Shown piece after piece: positions 34,433-42,162 of a stretch of DNA of 64,000 nt. Origin of the DNA: Rhizobium sp. ARZ01 (GTDB taxonomy: Bacteria > Pseudomonadota > Alphaproteobacteria > Rhizobiales > Rhizobiaceae); contig NZ_JACVAE010000002.1 in NCBI RefSeq assembly GCF_014851675.1, positions 186,001-250,000 of the forward strand, in the 5' to 3' direction. The position numbers were made by a program, and so were the translations under genes. Position 1 is the stretch's first letter. Every line of letters begins with the position of its first letter. Under the pieces are notes generated by a model, which was not told the origin of the DNA, did not search any database, and saw only the letters and a list, made by a program, of their open reading frames with translations.

Positions 34433-35434
34433 TCAGGCTGTCAGGCGCGGCACGAAACGCGTCGGCACGGTGACCGGCGGCTGGCCGGGGTGAAAATCGC
34501 CCGGATTGGCGATGAAATCAACAATGTGCTCCACATAGACCGACTTGTCGAAACCGATCGAGGAGATCGGGTAAGCATCGAAATCCGTCAGCGACAGATT
34601 GTCGAAGCCGTAGAGGCGGAAACGGGCGGGGCGGTTCTGCGGGAAATCGGCTCGACGGACGTCGAGAATGCCCATCGCCATGGCGTCGGAGGTGCAGAAT
34701 ACAGCATCCGGACAATCCTTTCCGGAAAGTGCGGCTGATGCTGCATGGCCGCTCTGGTACGAATAATCCCCCTGCACAGTCCAGACCAGTTCGATGCCGC
34801 TCTGTGCGAAAGCCTTGCGATAGTGCCCGATCCGGGCCTGCTCCACCGGCGACGAGTATCGCCCCGTCACGAGCGCCGCGGTGCGGACGCCCTTTGACGC
34901 CGCATCCGCCACTGCTTCGGCAATCCCCGCTCCTTCATCTGCGATGACGACCGGCGACAACGCGTCGTGCAGCCCGTTCAGCATGACCACCAGATCGGAG
35001 CGGAACATCTGCCGCACGGTCGCCGCGTCGGCGAAGTCGGAGAACACCAACGCAGCGTCGACGTGATAGGCGACGCCATTGCGTAGGAACTCCTCGATGC
35101 GATCGACCGAGCCGATGCGGACCAGGATCACCTGCTTGCCGATCGACTGGATGCGGTCGATCAGCCGATCGAACAGGTCAAGGTCGGAAAGATCATGGAT
35201 ATGGTTGACGACAACAGCGACGAGATTGACCTTCTTCGTCGTCAGGCTCTGTGCCAGGAGATTTGGCTTGTAGCCGAGGCGTGCTGCCGCCTCGACAACG
35301 CGCTCGCGCTTGTCGGCCGACACCGGGCGCGGTTCGTTCGAAAGCGCCCGGCTGGCAACTGCGCGCGAAACGCCCGCAAGCCGCGCCACATCGGCGATTG
35401 TTGGAGCGGCGCTGCCGCCATCATCTCGATTCAT
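34433..35434 (-). CDS. LacI-family transcriptional repressor
   Basis: 333 residues from the ATG at 35434. The N-terminal helix-turn-helix is TIADVARLAGVSRAVASRAL, with the hinge helix after RERVVEAAARLGYKPNLLAQSL. The periplasmic-binding-like sensor domain spans about 65-330: NLVAVVVNHIHD, DAVFCTSDAMAMGILD and RLYGFDNLSLTDF. The ligand is not evident. It is convergent to the ABC/asparaginase operon and most likely binds the TGAAACCGGTTTCA operator at 30534. Confidence 0.92.
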   Translation of the reverse strand: MNRDDGGSAAPTIADVARLAGVSRAVASRALSNEPRPVSADKRERVVEAAARLGYKPNLLAQSLTTKKVNLVAVVVNHIHDLSDLDLFDRLIDRIQSIGKQVILVRIGSVDRIEEFLRNGVAYHVDAALVFSDFADAATVRQMFRSDLVVMLNGLHDALSPVVIADEGAGIAEAVADAASKGVRTAALVTGRYSSPVEQARIGHYRKAFAQSGIELVWTVQGDYSYQSGHAASAALSGKDCPDAVFCTSDAMAMGILDVRRADFPQNRPARFRLYGFDNLSLTDFDAYPISSIGFDKSVYVEHIVDFIANPGDFHPGQPPVTVPTRFVPRLTA

Positions 35435-35845
35435 GTTCGGAATCGTCCACCTCTGCCCTTGTGATAACGCAAACCGCCGGGCTCGACTATGCCAATCTGC
35501 ACCGATTCCAAAGGGATGACGAGCATGACTGTTCCGCTTTTCGGCGATGGGAACCGGGCGGTGTGAACGCCTGTAATAGATCCTGATCGCAGTTGAGTTG
35601 CCATCACATCGCGTCGATTGTAGGATGGCGGCGTCCACACCGAAGCGTGGATCGAACCCCCGAGTTGCGGATGCCGTTTGGCCCGCACTCATGCATTGCT
35701 TTGTGCTAACGGCTATCTTTAGCTGGACGCACGCAATCGACGATCAGCCGCCAGAGGATCATCCAAAGCTCCGATAATCTCGATATTCCATTGCGGTCCG
35801 ATTGGCGATCCCGTGAGAAGCGAAGAGAAGTACTTGGAGGGTAAG
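35435..35845. other. Intergenic region upstream of the LacI gene, no gene recognised
   Basis: 411 bases. Frames are open on the minus strand as an upstream extension of the LacI gene, but they lack a family pattern and a ribosome site. No tRNA, repeat or hairpin with a T-run was seen. It should hold the promoters for the LacI gene and for the small lipoprotein gene at 35846. Confidence 0.5.
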
Positions 35846-36100
35846 ATGAAGAAACGTACGGCCACCGTTCTCGTCGGTGCCACATTCGCCCTGTCGGCTT
35901 GCGCATCGCAGCCGGTTTCCCAGAGCGTTATCGATCGCAACACCGAGTTTGCCTGCGTCGCCGGAACAGTCGGCGGAGCGATCGTCGGCGGCCTCGCCGG
36001 CGCCACCATCGGTGCCGGAACCGGCCAGATTGCCGCGATCGGCGGCGGCATCGGCGTTGGCGGGGTGCTCGGCAATCTCCTGACCTGCAGATATCGGTGA
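35846..36100 (+). CDS. Small glycine-zipper lipoprotein
   Basis: 84 residues from the ATG at 35846, with CTTGGAGGG just upstream. MKKRTATVLVGATFALSAC is a lipoprotein signal peptide (lipobox ALSAC). The mature part has a long glycine-zipper (VGGAIVGGLAGATIGAGTG, then GGGIGVGGVLG), as in outer-membrane-associated small lipoproteins, and a C-terminal TCRYR. Role unknown. Seven bases separate it from the EF-hand gene, so the two are co-transcribed. Confidence 0.85.
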   Translation: MKKRTATVLVGATFALSACASQPVSQSVIDRNTEFACVAGTVGGAIVGGLAGATIGAGTGQIAAIGGGIGVGGVLGNLLTCRYR

Positions 36101-36107
36101 GGCGCGC

Positions 36108-36461
36108 ATGAGGCTAGCAATTTTCGTAGTCGCCCTCGTGGCGAGCCAAGCTGTATTTGCGGTTACCCAGGCACAAACGGCGCAGATGCACCAGGGCCAG
36201 AAGGACCAACTCGACACCAACAAGGATGGAGTGGTGCAGCGTTCGGAATACCAAGCCTTTATGAAAACAGCCTTCACTGGTCTGGACAAGAACAAAGACG
36301 GCGTGCTGGTTGTTTCGGAAGTCGGCGGCGTCCTGACCCCCGACCAATTCGCCGCAACGGACGCCAACTCGAACGGCAGCATCAACCAGACCGAGTTCAT
36401 GAACCGGGTGATGGCTGACTTCGCCGCAGCCGACAAAAGCGGCGACGGTAAACTGCAATGA
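36108..36461 (+). CDS. Exported EF-hand calcium-binding protein
   Basis: 117 residues with a signal peptide (MRLAIFVVALVASQAVFAV). Three full EF-hand loops are visible: D36-TNKDGVVQRS-E47, D60-KNKDGVLVVS-E71 and D85-ANSNGSINQT-E96. A fourth begins at D109 (DKSGDGKLQ) but the protein ends before the loop completes, so it lacks the final Glu. It is a periplasmic calmodulin-like domain protein of unknown role, in an operon with the glycine-zipper lipoprotein. Confidence 0.88.
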   Translation: MRLAIFVVALVASQAVFAVTQAQTAQMHQGQKDQLDTNKDGVVQRSEYQAFMKTAFTGLDKNKDGVLVVSEVGGVLTPDQFAATDANSNGSINQTEFMNRVMADFAAADKSGDGKLQ

Positions 36462-36526
36462 CCGCTGTCTGACGCCGGCCGGCTCACCTATGCGTTCGGC
36501 AGCCGGCGTCGGGCGACTGACGGCGG

Positions 36527-37474
36527 TTATGTCTGTGTTTCGGCTGGTCGACGTGAAAACCGCTCGGCTGCGATGATGATCATGCCGGCGGAGAAGATCA
36601 GCACCGCGCCGATGAAGACATTGTGCGCCGGAACCTCGTTCCAGATCAGGAAGCCGAGGATGAAACCCCATACCAGCGAGGAATACTCGAAGGGCGCGAG
36701 CAGCGACACCTCGGCCCGTCGCATACCCTCGAACAGAGCATACTGGGCAATGCCGGCGAGAATACCGGTGCCTGCCATCAGCGCGAAGTCCGAAAGGTTC
36801 ATTGGCAGCCAGACGAATGGCGCGACAACTCCGGTGAACAGGATCAGAAACCCGCTGGAGATCGTCATCTGCACCAGCGTCGTTTCCTGAAGCGCGGTCT
36901 TCCGCAGCAGGATGGTCCCGATCCCCCAAAAGACTGCCGCCTGCAGCACAAGATAGACAGGAAGCGAGATGGTCATTCCCTTGTCGAAAACGTCACAGGC
37001 GATCAGCACGCCGAGAAAGCCTGTCAGCACCGCCACCCAACGGTTCAGCGGCACTCTCTCGCCCAGGATCGGTATCGCCAACACGGTCACGATAATCGGC
37101 GAGGCATAGTAGAGCGTCGTCAGTTCCGCCAGGCCGAGATCACGCGACGCCGTGTAATAGGAGAGCCAGGCAGCGAGCAGCAGCAGGTTGCGCAGGATCA
37201 TCGGCTTCACAATCGGCGAAACCGATGCACGGCGCAGGAGCGATCCTCGCCCGATCGCGGCGCAGATCGCAAAGATCGTGACGCTTCGCACGAACAAAAC
37301 CTGCCACACCGGCAAGGCTGCCACCAGCCACTTGACGGAAGCATCCTGTACCGAAAACAGGAAATAGGAAAAGCTCGTCAGCAGGATGCCGGAAAGGATG
37401 CTCTTATTCACGGACGGGAACTCCGGGCGCGGAACCGCTTGCGCCCGCGCCACTGATAGCGCCGTCGGCGGCAT
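36527..37474 (-). CDS. DMT superfamily (EamA) transporter
   Basis: 315 residues, ten transmembrane helices in two EamA halves. SILSGILLTSFSYFLFSVQDASVKWL starts helix 1; NLLLLAAWLSYYTASRDLGLAELTTLYYASPI is the typical end of the first half, and LLAPFEYSSLVWGFILGFLIWNE that of the second. Substrate unknown (family exports amino acids, nucleobases or metabolites). A second EamA gene of similar size lies 850 bases to the right on the other strand. Confidence 0.92.
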   Translation of the reverse strand: MPPTALSVARAQAVPRPEFPSVNKSILSGILLTSFSYFLFSVQDASVKWLVAALPVWQVLFVRSVTIFAICAAIGRGSLLRRASVSPIVKPMILRNLLLLAAWLSYYTASRDLGLAELTTLYYASPIIVTVLAIPILGERVPLNRWVAVLTGFLGVLIACDVFDKGMTISLPVYLVLQAAVFWGIGTILLRKTALQETTLVQMTISSGFLILFTGVVAPFVWLPMNLSDFALMAGTGILAGIAQYALFEGMRRAEVSLLAPFEYSSLVWGFILGFLIWNEVPAHNVFIGAVLIFSAGMIIIAAERFSRRPAETQT

Positions 37475-37801
37475 TGTGAAAGAGGCCAGAAATTGCCTCT
37501 TAGCGGTATCCTTGTGTCACCTCCGGGACGCACCTGTTCCACCGGGAACAACGCCGTTGACCGCGTGCTGCAATGATCCCCTTAGAAAATTAGGGGGTAC
37601 GAATAAAACGAATTGCCCGTACGTTCACATGAGGTGCGAATTGCTTTCGCAAATCCACATTTCGCACGGGAAGCGAAACAATTGAAACAGCCCCGCACGG
37701 GGCCTTCTCCCGAAATGGAATTCATGAACAGCCAACAACATTGATCCGCCGTGGCCGTGCTCCTCTGAAACAGCGCACCGCATCGGCGCAGGAGAACGGA
37801 C
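37475..37801. other. Intergenic region with two hairpins, no gene recognised
   Basis: 327 bases between divergent genes. CCCCTTA (37578) and TAGGGG (to 37597) form an imperfect inverted repeat around GAAAAT. GCCCCGCACGGGGC at 37690-37703 is a compact hairpin followed by CTTCTCC. No open frame with a ribosome site was found. A small RNA ending at the second hairpin is possible but unsupported. Confidence 0.35.
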
Positions 37802-38227
37802 ATGACATACGATTCCAAGAAAGACGCACGGGCGGCGCTTGTCAGCGCGCTTCTGCTCGCCGCGATCGTGACGGTGAGTGGTGGGTTCACCATCCTTTCG
37901 GCCCATCCCGGCTCGACCGGCGATAAGACCGCCGCCGGCAAGGTGAGCCTGAGGGAAATCCGGCGCGAGGCCTATTGTGCCCACGCCGTCAAGCGGCTCT
38001 CGCCGAAGGCGGAGAACATCCGTCTGGTCGAAAGCCCCAACGCCGACACACGCATCATGCGTTTCGGCAGGGAGGGCCAAAACATCGCCCGCTGCGAATT
38101 CCTTCCGCAGGACCAGACTGACAGCCTTCGCATGGCGACGATGAGCGTCAATGACAAACGGCTGCACCGCCAGGTGATCGACGCGATCAACATGCGCATA
38201 GACGTGCTCGAATATCACCGTAGCTGA
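37802..38227 (+). CDS. Membrane-anchored hypothetical protein
   Basis: 141 residues, MTYDSKKDARAALVSALLLAAIVTVSGGFTIL giving an N-terminal membrane anchor, followed by a small extracytoplasmic domain with two Cys (YCAHAVKRLSP, ARCEFLPQD) and a C-terminal NDKRLHRQVIDAINMRIDVLEY. GGAG precedes the ATG. I do not recognise a family; it looks like a rhizobial conserved hypothetical. No operon partner: 96 bases precede the next gene. Confidence 0.7.
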   Translation: MTYDSKKDARAALVSALLLAAIVTVSGGFTILSAHPGSTGDKTAAGKVSLREIRREAYCAHAVKRLSPKAENIRLVESPNADTRIMRFGREGQNIARCEFLPQDQTDSLRMATMSVNDKRLHRQVIDAINMRIDVLEYHRS

Positions 38228-38323
38228 CCAGTGCAACGGGCGAGGCGCGCATCTCGCCTGCCCGTTTCGCAGCCAGAGAGGATTGCAGGTGCAAACCGAC
38301 CCGCCCCGGTATAAGGCGGGGGC

Positions 38324-39208
38324 ATGGAAGCGAAACGCAACGGCTATATCTTTACCCTCCTGGCGATTGTCATCTTCGCCATCCAGGACGGCATCTCCAA
38401 GCATCTGGGCGGACTTTACCCGCCCGCCTTCATCGCAATGATCCGCTTTTGGGCTTTTGCAGCGTTTGCCATTTTGATGGCCGCGCGCTCGAAGGGAGGC
38501 CTGCGCGCCGCTGCGGCGACCCGGCGTCCGATCCTGCAGGTCCTGCGTGGCGTCATGCTGGCACTGCAGATTGTCATCGTCATCACATCGCTGGCCATGG
38601 TCGGCCTTGCGCATTCGCAGGCGATCTTCTCCGCAACGCCGCTGTTCGTCGCCCTTCTCTCCGTTCCACTGCTGGGCGAGAAGGTCGGCTGGCGCCGCTG
38701 GACCGCCATTCTGCTTGGGCTCTTCGGCGTGCTCATCATTCTCGAGCCGGGACCTGACGGTATCGACCCCAAGCTGCTGGTCCCCCTTGCAGCGGCAGCG
38801 GTGTTTTCGCTTTACGTCATCGCCACGCGGCTCGTCAGCCGCGATGATTCGACAAGCACCAGCTTCTTCTACATCGGCACCGTCGGCGCGATCACGCTAT
38901 CGTTCATCGGTCCGTTCTACTGGACCTCGCTTGCGGCGGCTGACTGGGGCTGGATGGCGCTGCTTTGCATCACCGGCATGGCAAGCCACTATTTCCTCAT
39001 CCGCGCCTATGATCTGCTCGATGCGGCGGCCGTCCAGCCGCTGACCTATCTGCAACTGGTGTTTGCCGGTCTCATGGGCGTGACCATTTTCGATGAACGA
39101 CTGACACTGAACATGGTCGTCGGGTCAGCCATCGTCGTCGGGGCCGGAATCTTTACGATCTGGCGCGAAAGCATCGTGGCCCGACGCAGGCAAGAGCCGC
39201 AGGGCTAG
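38324..39208 (+). CDS. DMT superfamily (EamA) transporter
   Basis: 294 residues, ten helices in two halves. The N-terminus NGYIFTLLAIVIFAIQDGISKHLGGLYP and the conserved GLAHSQAIFSATPLFVALLSVPLLGEKVG mark the EamA family; the second half ends LTYLQLVFAGLMGVTIFDERLTLN. Substrate unknown. Not closely similar to the other EamA gene nearby. Confidence 0.92.
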   Translation: MEAKRNGYIFTLLAIVIFAIQDGISKHLGGLYPPAFIAMIRFWAFAAFAILMAARSKGGLRAAAATRRPILQVLRGVMLALQIVIVITSLAMVGLAHSQAIFSATPLFVALLSVPLLGEKVGWRRWTAILLGLFGVLIILEPGPDGIDPKLLVPLAAAAVFSLYVIATRLVSRDDSTSTSFFYIGTVGAITLSFIGPFYWTSLAAADWGWMALLCITGMASHYFLIRAYDLLDAAAVQPLTYLQLVFAGLMGVTIFDERLTLNMVVGSAIVVGAGIFTIWRESIVARRRQEPQG

Positions 39209-39309
39209 GCAGGATTATATTCCTTTTTCCTTTACTAGAGACCGCAGCTTCGCTATGCTCAACGGCAATCGGCCCGGTGCACTGCGGCCGTTGAGCAGGA
39301 CGAACGACG

Positions 39310-39975
39310 ATGTTTTCCCACGAGAGGATCTGGGCGGCGATCGATGCCCTCGCCGAACGCCACCGGCTTTCGCCGTCCGGGCTCGCCCGGCGCGCGGGCC
39401 TTGATCCGACATCGTTCAACAGGTCCAAGCGACTGGGCGCGGACGGGCGACTGCGCTGGCCTTCGACGGAGTCGATCGCGAAGGTACTGGACGCGACGGG
39501 CGCCACAATCGACGAGTTCATCGGCCTCGAAACGGCAGGCAACCGCAACGCAGGTTTGCCGCAGGGCACCTTCCCTCCCCAGTCGAGTTCAATTCCGTTG
39601 CTCGGTTTTGCTCAGGCCGGTGCCGGAGGCTTCTTCGACGACGGCGGCTTTCCGGCGGGTCAGGGCTGGGACGTCGTTGAGTTTCCGGCCTCGCCGGAGC
39701 GTAAGCAGGGCGTCTATGCATTGGAAGTTCAGGGTGAAAGCATGATGCCGCTCTATCGCGACGGCGATGTGCTGATCGTAGAGCCGGGCGCGCAGATACG
39801 GCGGGGCGATCGGGTTGTCGTCAAGACGCGCGAGGGCGAGGTTATGGCGAAGGTCCTGCACCGGCAGAGCCCGCGTTCGATCGAGTTGTTGTCGCTCAAT
39901 CCAGAGCACTCCAACCGAACCTTTGATATCCGGGAAGTCGACTGGATCGCCCGGATCATTTGGGCAAGCCAATGA
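39310..39975 (+). CDS. LexA-like S24 self-cleaving transcriptional repressor
   Basis: 221 residues. An N-terminal helix-turn-helix (about 15-75) with GLARRAGLDPTSFNRSKR is followed by a cleavage region containing AQAG near residue 100, where LexA-type proteins are cut between Ala and Gly. The S24 peptidase has the Ser in LEVQGESMMPLYRDGD and the Lys in VVVKTREGEVMAKVLHR. This architecture is shared by phage-type repressors and chromosomal C2-like regulators of rhizobia. Probably controls genes nearby or stress genes, unknown which. Confidence 0.88.
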   Translation: MFSHERIWAAIDALAERHRLSPSGLARRAGLDPTSFNRSKRLGADGRLRWPSTESIAKVLDATGATIDEFIGLETAGNRNAGLPQGTFPPQSSSIPLLGFAQAGAGGFFDDGGFPAGQGWDVVEFPASPERKQGVYALEVQGESMMPLYRDGDVLIVEPGAQIRRGDRVVVKTREGEVMAKVLHRQSPRSIELLSLNPEHSNRTFDIREVDWIARIIWASQ

Positions 39976-39991
39976 CACGGAGGCTTCCGTC

Positions 39992-40786
39992 GTGACTTCG
40001 TTTGCCTCAGCGTGGCAAGGCCGTGCAGCTCTCGGCGGGGTCGTCTGCATCGGCCTGACGGCGGTCATCGTCATTCTCGGCGCCGGCCAGATTCGCGGTC
40101 GCGAAGCCGCAGGCGGCACCGATTTCACCCTCGAGGTGCCCGACGCCAGTATCATCCCGCCAGCGGACGGCGAGGACGATATTCCCAAGCCGCTGCCCTC
40201 CGAAAAAGACGGCGAGGCAAGCAACTCGCCGGTAGACACGCAATCTGACGGTGTGGCGCAAGCCGCGCCGCCAGGCGCGCCAGCCGATACACAACCCGAT
40301 ATCCCAAGCGAGCCATCCAACGCGCCACCCACGGCCGCCGAGCCGGTAGCCTTGGCCCGGCCGATCGTACTCGCCGCCGGCCGCTTCAGCATTGGCGGCA
40401 AGGTCCTGGAACTCGACGGCATCGTCCCGATCGCTGTGAACCGGCAATGCACGGACACGTCGGGAGAGGCCTGGCCGTGCGGGCGGATGGCGCGTACGGC
40501 ATTCGCCAATCTCGTGCGCGGACGCACGATCGACTGTGACGTGCCATCGGCGGAATGGAGTGGCACCGCCATCGCGCACTGCACGCTCGCGGGAAGGGAT
40601 CTTTCACAGTGGCTTGCGGAAAACGGCTGGGCCGAAGTCCGACCTGGCTTTCCCCTCGCCGCCATCGCCGAAGCAGCACGGCAAGCAGGGCGCGGGCTCT
40701 ACAGTCCGGATCCGCGCCGCAAGGCCAAGTCACAGGACGGGGCCGGAAATGGCGCGCCCATGGACACCCAACAGCAGCAACCTTGA
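39992..40786 (+). CDS. Thermonuclease (SNase)-fold protein, probably inactive
   Basis: 264 residues from a GTG at 39992, with ACGGAGG upstream. One N-terminal membrane helix (AALGGVVCIGLTAVIVILGAG), then a Pro/Asp/Ala-rich linker (about 45-125) and a C-terminal SNase-like fold (about 130-250): LELDGIVPI, CGRMARTAFANLVRGRTIDCDV, AHCTLAGRDLSQWLAENGWAEVRPG. The catalytic residues of the family look replaced: where active enzymes have DGDT, RLxGIDAPE and DRYGR, this one has GGKV, ELDGIVPI and EWSGT. I infer a binding rather than nuclease role. It starts 16 bases after the S24 repressor. Confidence 0.8.
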   Translation: MTSFASAWQGRAALGGVVCIGLTAVIVILGAGQIRGREAAGGTDFTLEVPDASIIPPADGEDDIPKPLPSEKDGEASNSPVDTQSDGVAQAAPPGAPADTQPDIPSEPSNAPPTAAEPVALARPIVLAAGRFSIGGKVLELDGIVPIAVNRQCTDTSGEAWPCGRMARTAFANLVRGRTIDCDVPSAEWSGTAIAHCTLAGRDLSQWLAENGWAEVRPGFPLAAIAEAARQAGRGLYSPDPRRKAKSQDGAGNGAPMDTQQQQP

Positions 40787-40795
40787 AAGAGCCCC

Positions 40796-41209
40796 ATGAC
40801 TGAACGTCACGAATTGCAGGAAGCCCTCGTCCACGTGATGGTGATTATGTCGGCCGTCGACAATGCGATGACCGACGCGGAACTGGCCCGCATCGGCCGA
40901 TTGGCGCGCGTCCTGCCCGTCTTTGACGGTTTCGATGATGCGCATATCCTCCACATCGCCCGCGAGTGCACCGCATTGCTTGCCGCGCCGGAGGGCCTCG
41001 ATATCACGCTTGAGGTGATCCGCGAGCGCATTCCCGCCCGGCTTGCGGACACGGCCTATGCGCTCGCCGTCGAGATCGCGGCAGCCGACCAACGCATCCG
41101 CAACGAGGAGATCCGCCTGCTGCAGATGTTGCGCGATCGGCTTGGGCTCGACAAACTCACCTGCGCAGCTATTGAGCGCGCCGCAATAGCCCGCTTCCGC
41201 GGAATCTGA
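40796..41209 (+). CDS. TerB-like family protein
   Basis: 137 residues, all-helical. LVHVMVIMSAVDNAMTDAELARIGRL and YALAVEIAAADQRIRNEEIRLLQMLRDRLGLD are the two metal-site helices with conserved acidic positions typical of tellurite-resistance TerB-like domains. TerB-like proteins act in metal or stress responses; no other ter genes are nearby. Starts nine bases after the SNase-fold gene, so probably one transcript. Confidence 0.87.
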   Translation: MTERHELQEALVHVMVIMSAVDNAMTDAELARIGRLARVLPVFDGFDDAHILHIARECTALLAAPEGLDITLEVIRERIPARLADTAYALAVEIAAADQRIRNEEIRLLQMLRDRLGLDKLTCAAIERAAIARFRGI

Positions 41210-41251
41210 TGGAAAAATGACGCCCTATGGCTCGGGTAGCGTGGCCGGCCG

Positions 41252-42127
41252 TCAGTAGATGCCGACCGGGAAATAGCGCAGGTAGATTTCTTCCAGCCGC
41301 CCGCTGCGGGAAAGCGACAGAAGTGCATGATCGATGGCTTCACTGATCACAGGCTCATCCTTGCCCGTCATGATGGTCAGGCCCTCGCCAAGAAAGGCTT
41401 CGGAAAAGTAGGGGCCATCGAATAGCCGGCAGCAATTTTCGGCGCGTGGGCCGGCGATCCAGAAGGCCATTTGCAGACCATCACCGAAGGCGGCATCAAC
41501 CTTGCCCGCCGTCAGGGCTGTCTGCAAGTCGGCCTGGGTGGTGAACAGCATGGGATTTAGCGTCGGGAAATAGGCCTTCAGCATCGCTTCGTGCACACTT
41601 CCCGTCACGACGCCGATCGGTCGCTGCACCAAATCCGCCACATTGCCTCCTGCAGGAACTGCGGCGGTGCGCACCGTGAAGCGGGCCGGCAGCCGGAGGT
41701 AGGGACGCGAAAAGGTGAAATCACGCCGCAGACCTGTGGTTACCGCCATTCCGGCCATGACCGCCTCGCCGGCATCCTCCTCCAGGCTCTTCCGCAACTC
41801 CCCGAAGGGCAGCGCCTGAATCTGGCATTTTGCGACAATGTCCAGATCCTTGCAGATCTCACGTGCCAGATCGACGTGAAATCCGGCGAGCTTGCCGGTC
41901 TGATCGATGAAATTTAATGGCGGAAAATCGACTGTCGTCAGAAACCGCAGCCGCGCGATGGCAGACAGGTCCGGTTTCGGTATCCGCTCCCGACTGTCGA
42001 AGCCTGTCGGAAAATCGTCCGGCCTGATCGTCTCCGCCGCCTCTGCCTTGCCGAGACCAATGGCGAAAAACACGCATAGCGCGATTGCTTCGCAGATTTT
42101 TCTTGAAGAAATTCCGACTTTCCGCAT
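41252..42127 (-). CDS. Amino-acid-type periplasmic substrate-binding protein (orphan)
   Basis: 291 residues. Signal peptide ICEAIALCVFFAIGLGKAEA, then SBP family 3 pattern: RFLTTVDFPPLNFIDQTGKLAGFHVDLAREIC, MTITFSRPY-like FTFSRPYLRLPARF, RPIGVVTGSVHEAM and VDAAFGDGLQMAFW. No permease or ATPase gene lies beside it, so it may serve a transporter encoded elsewhere or a sensing system. It is divergent from the glycosyltransferase with 35 bases between. Confidence 0.9.
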   Translation of the reverse strand: MRKVGISSRKICEAIALCVFFAIGLGKAEAAETIRPDDFPTGFDSRERIPKPDLSAIARLRFLTTVDFPPLNFIDQTGKLAGFHVDLAREICKDLDIVAKCQIQALPFGELRKSLEEDAGEAVMAGMAVTTGLRRDFTFSRPYLRLPARFTVRTAAVPAGGNVADLVQRPIGVVTGSVHEAMLKAYFPTLNPMLFTTQADLQTALTAGKVDAAFGDGLQMAFWIAGPRAENCCRLFDGPYFSEAFLGEGLTIMTGKDEPVISEAIDHALLSLSRSGRLEEIYLRYFPVGIY

Positions 42128-42162
42128 TATCTCAACTTGGGGTTTAGAGGGGACGTCGCATC

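Noticed and set aside
39310..39975. S24 repressor considered as the start of a prophage
   Set aside because: No phage replication or structural genes follow; neighbours are chromosomal-type genes.
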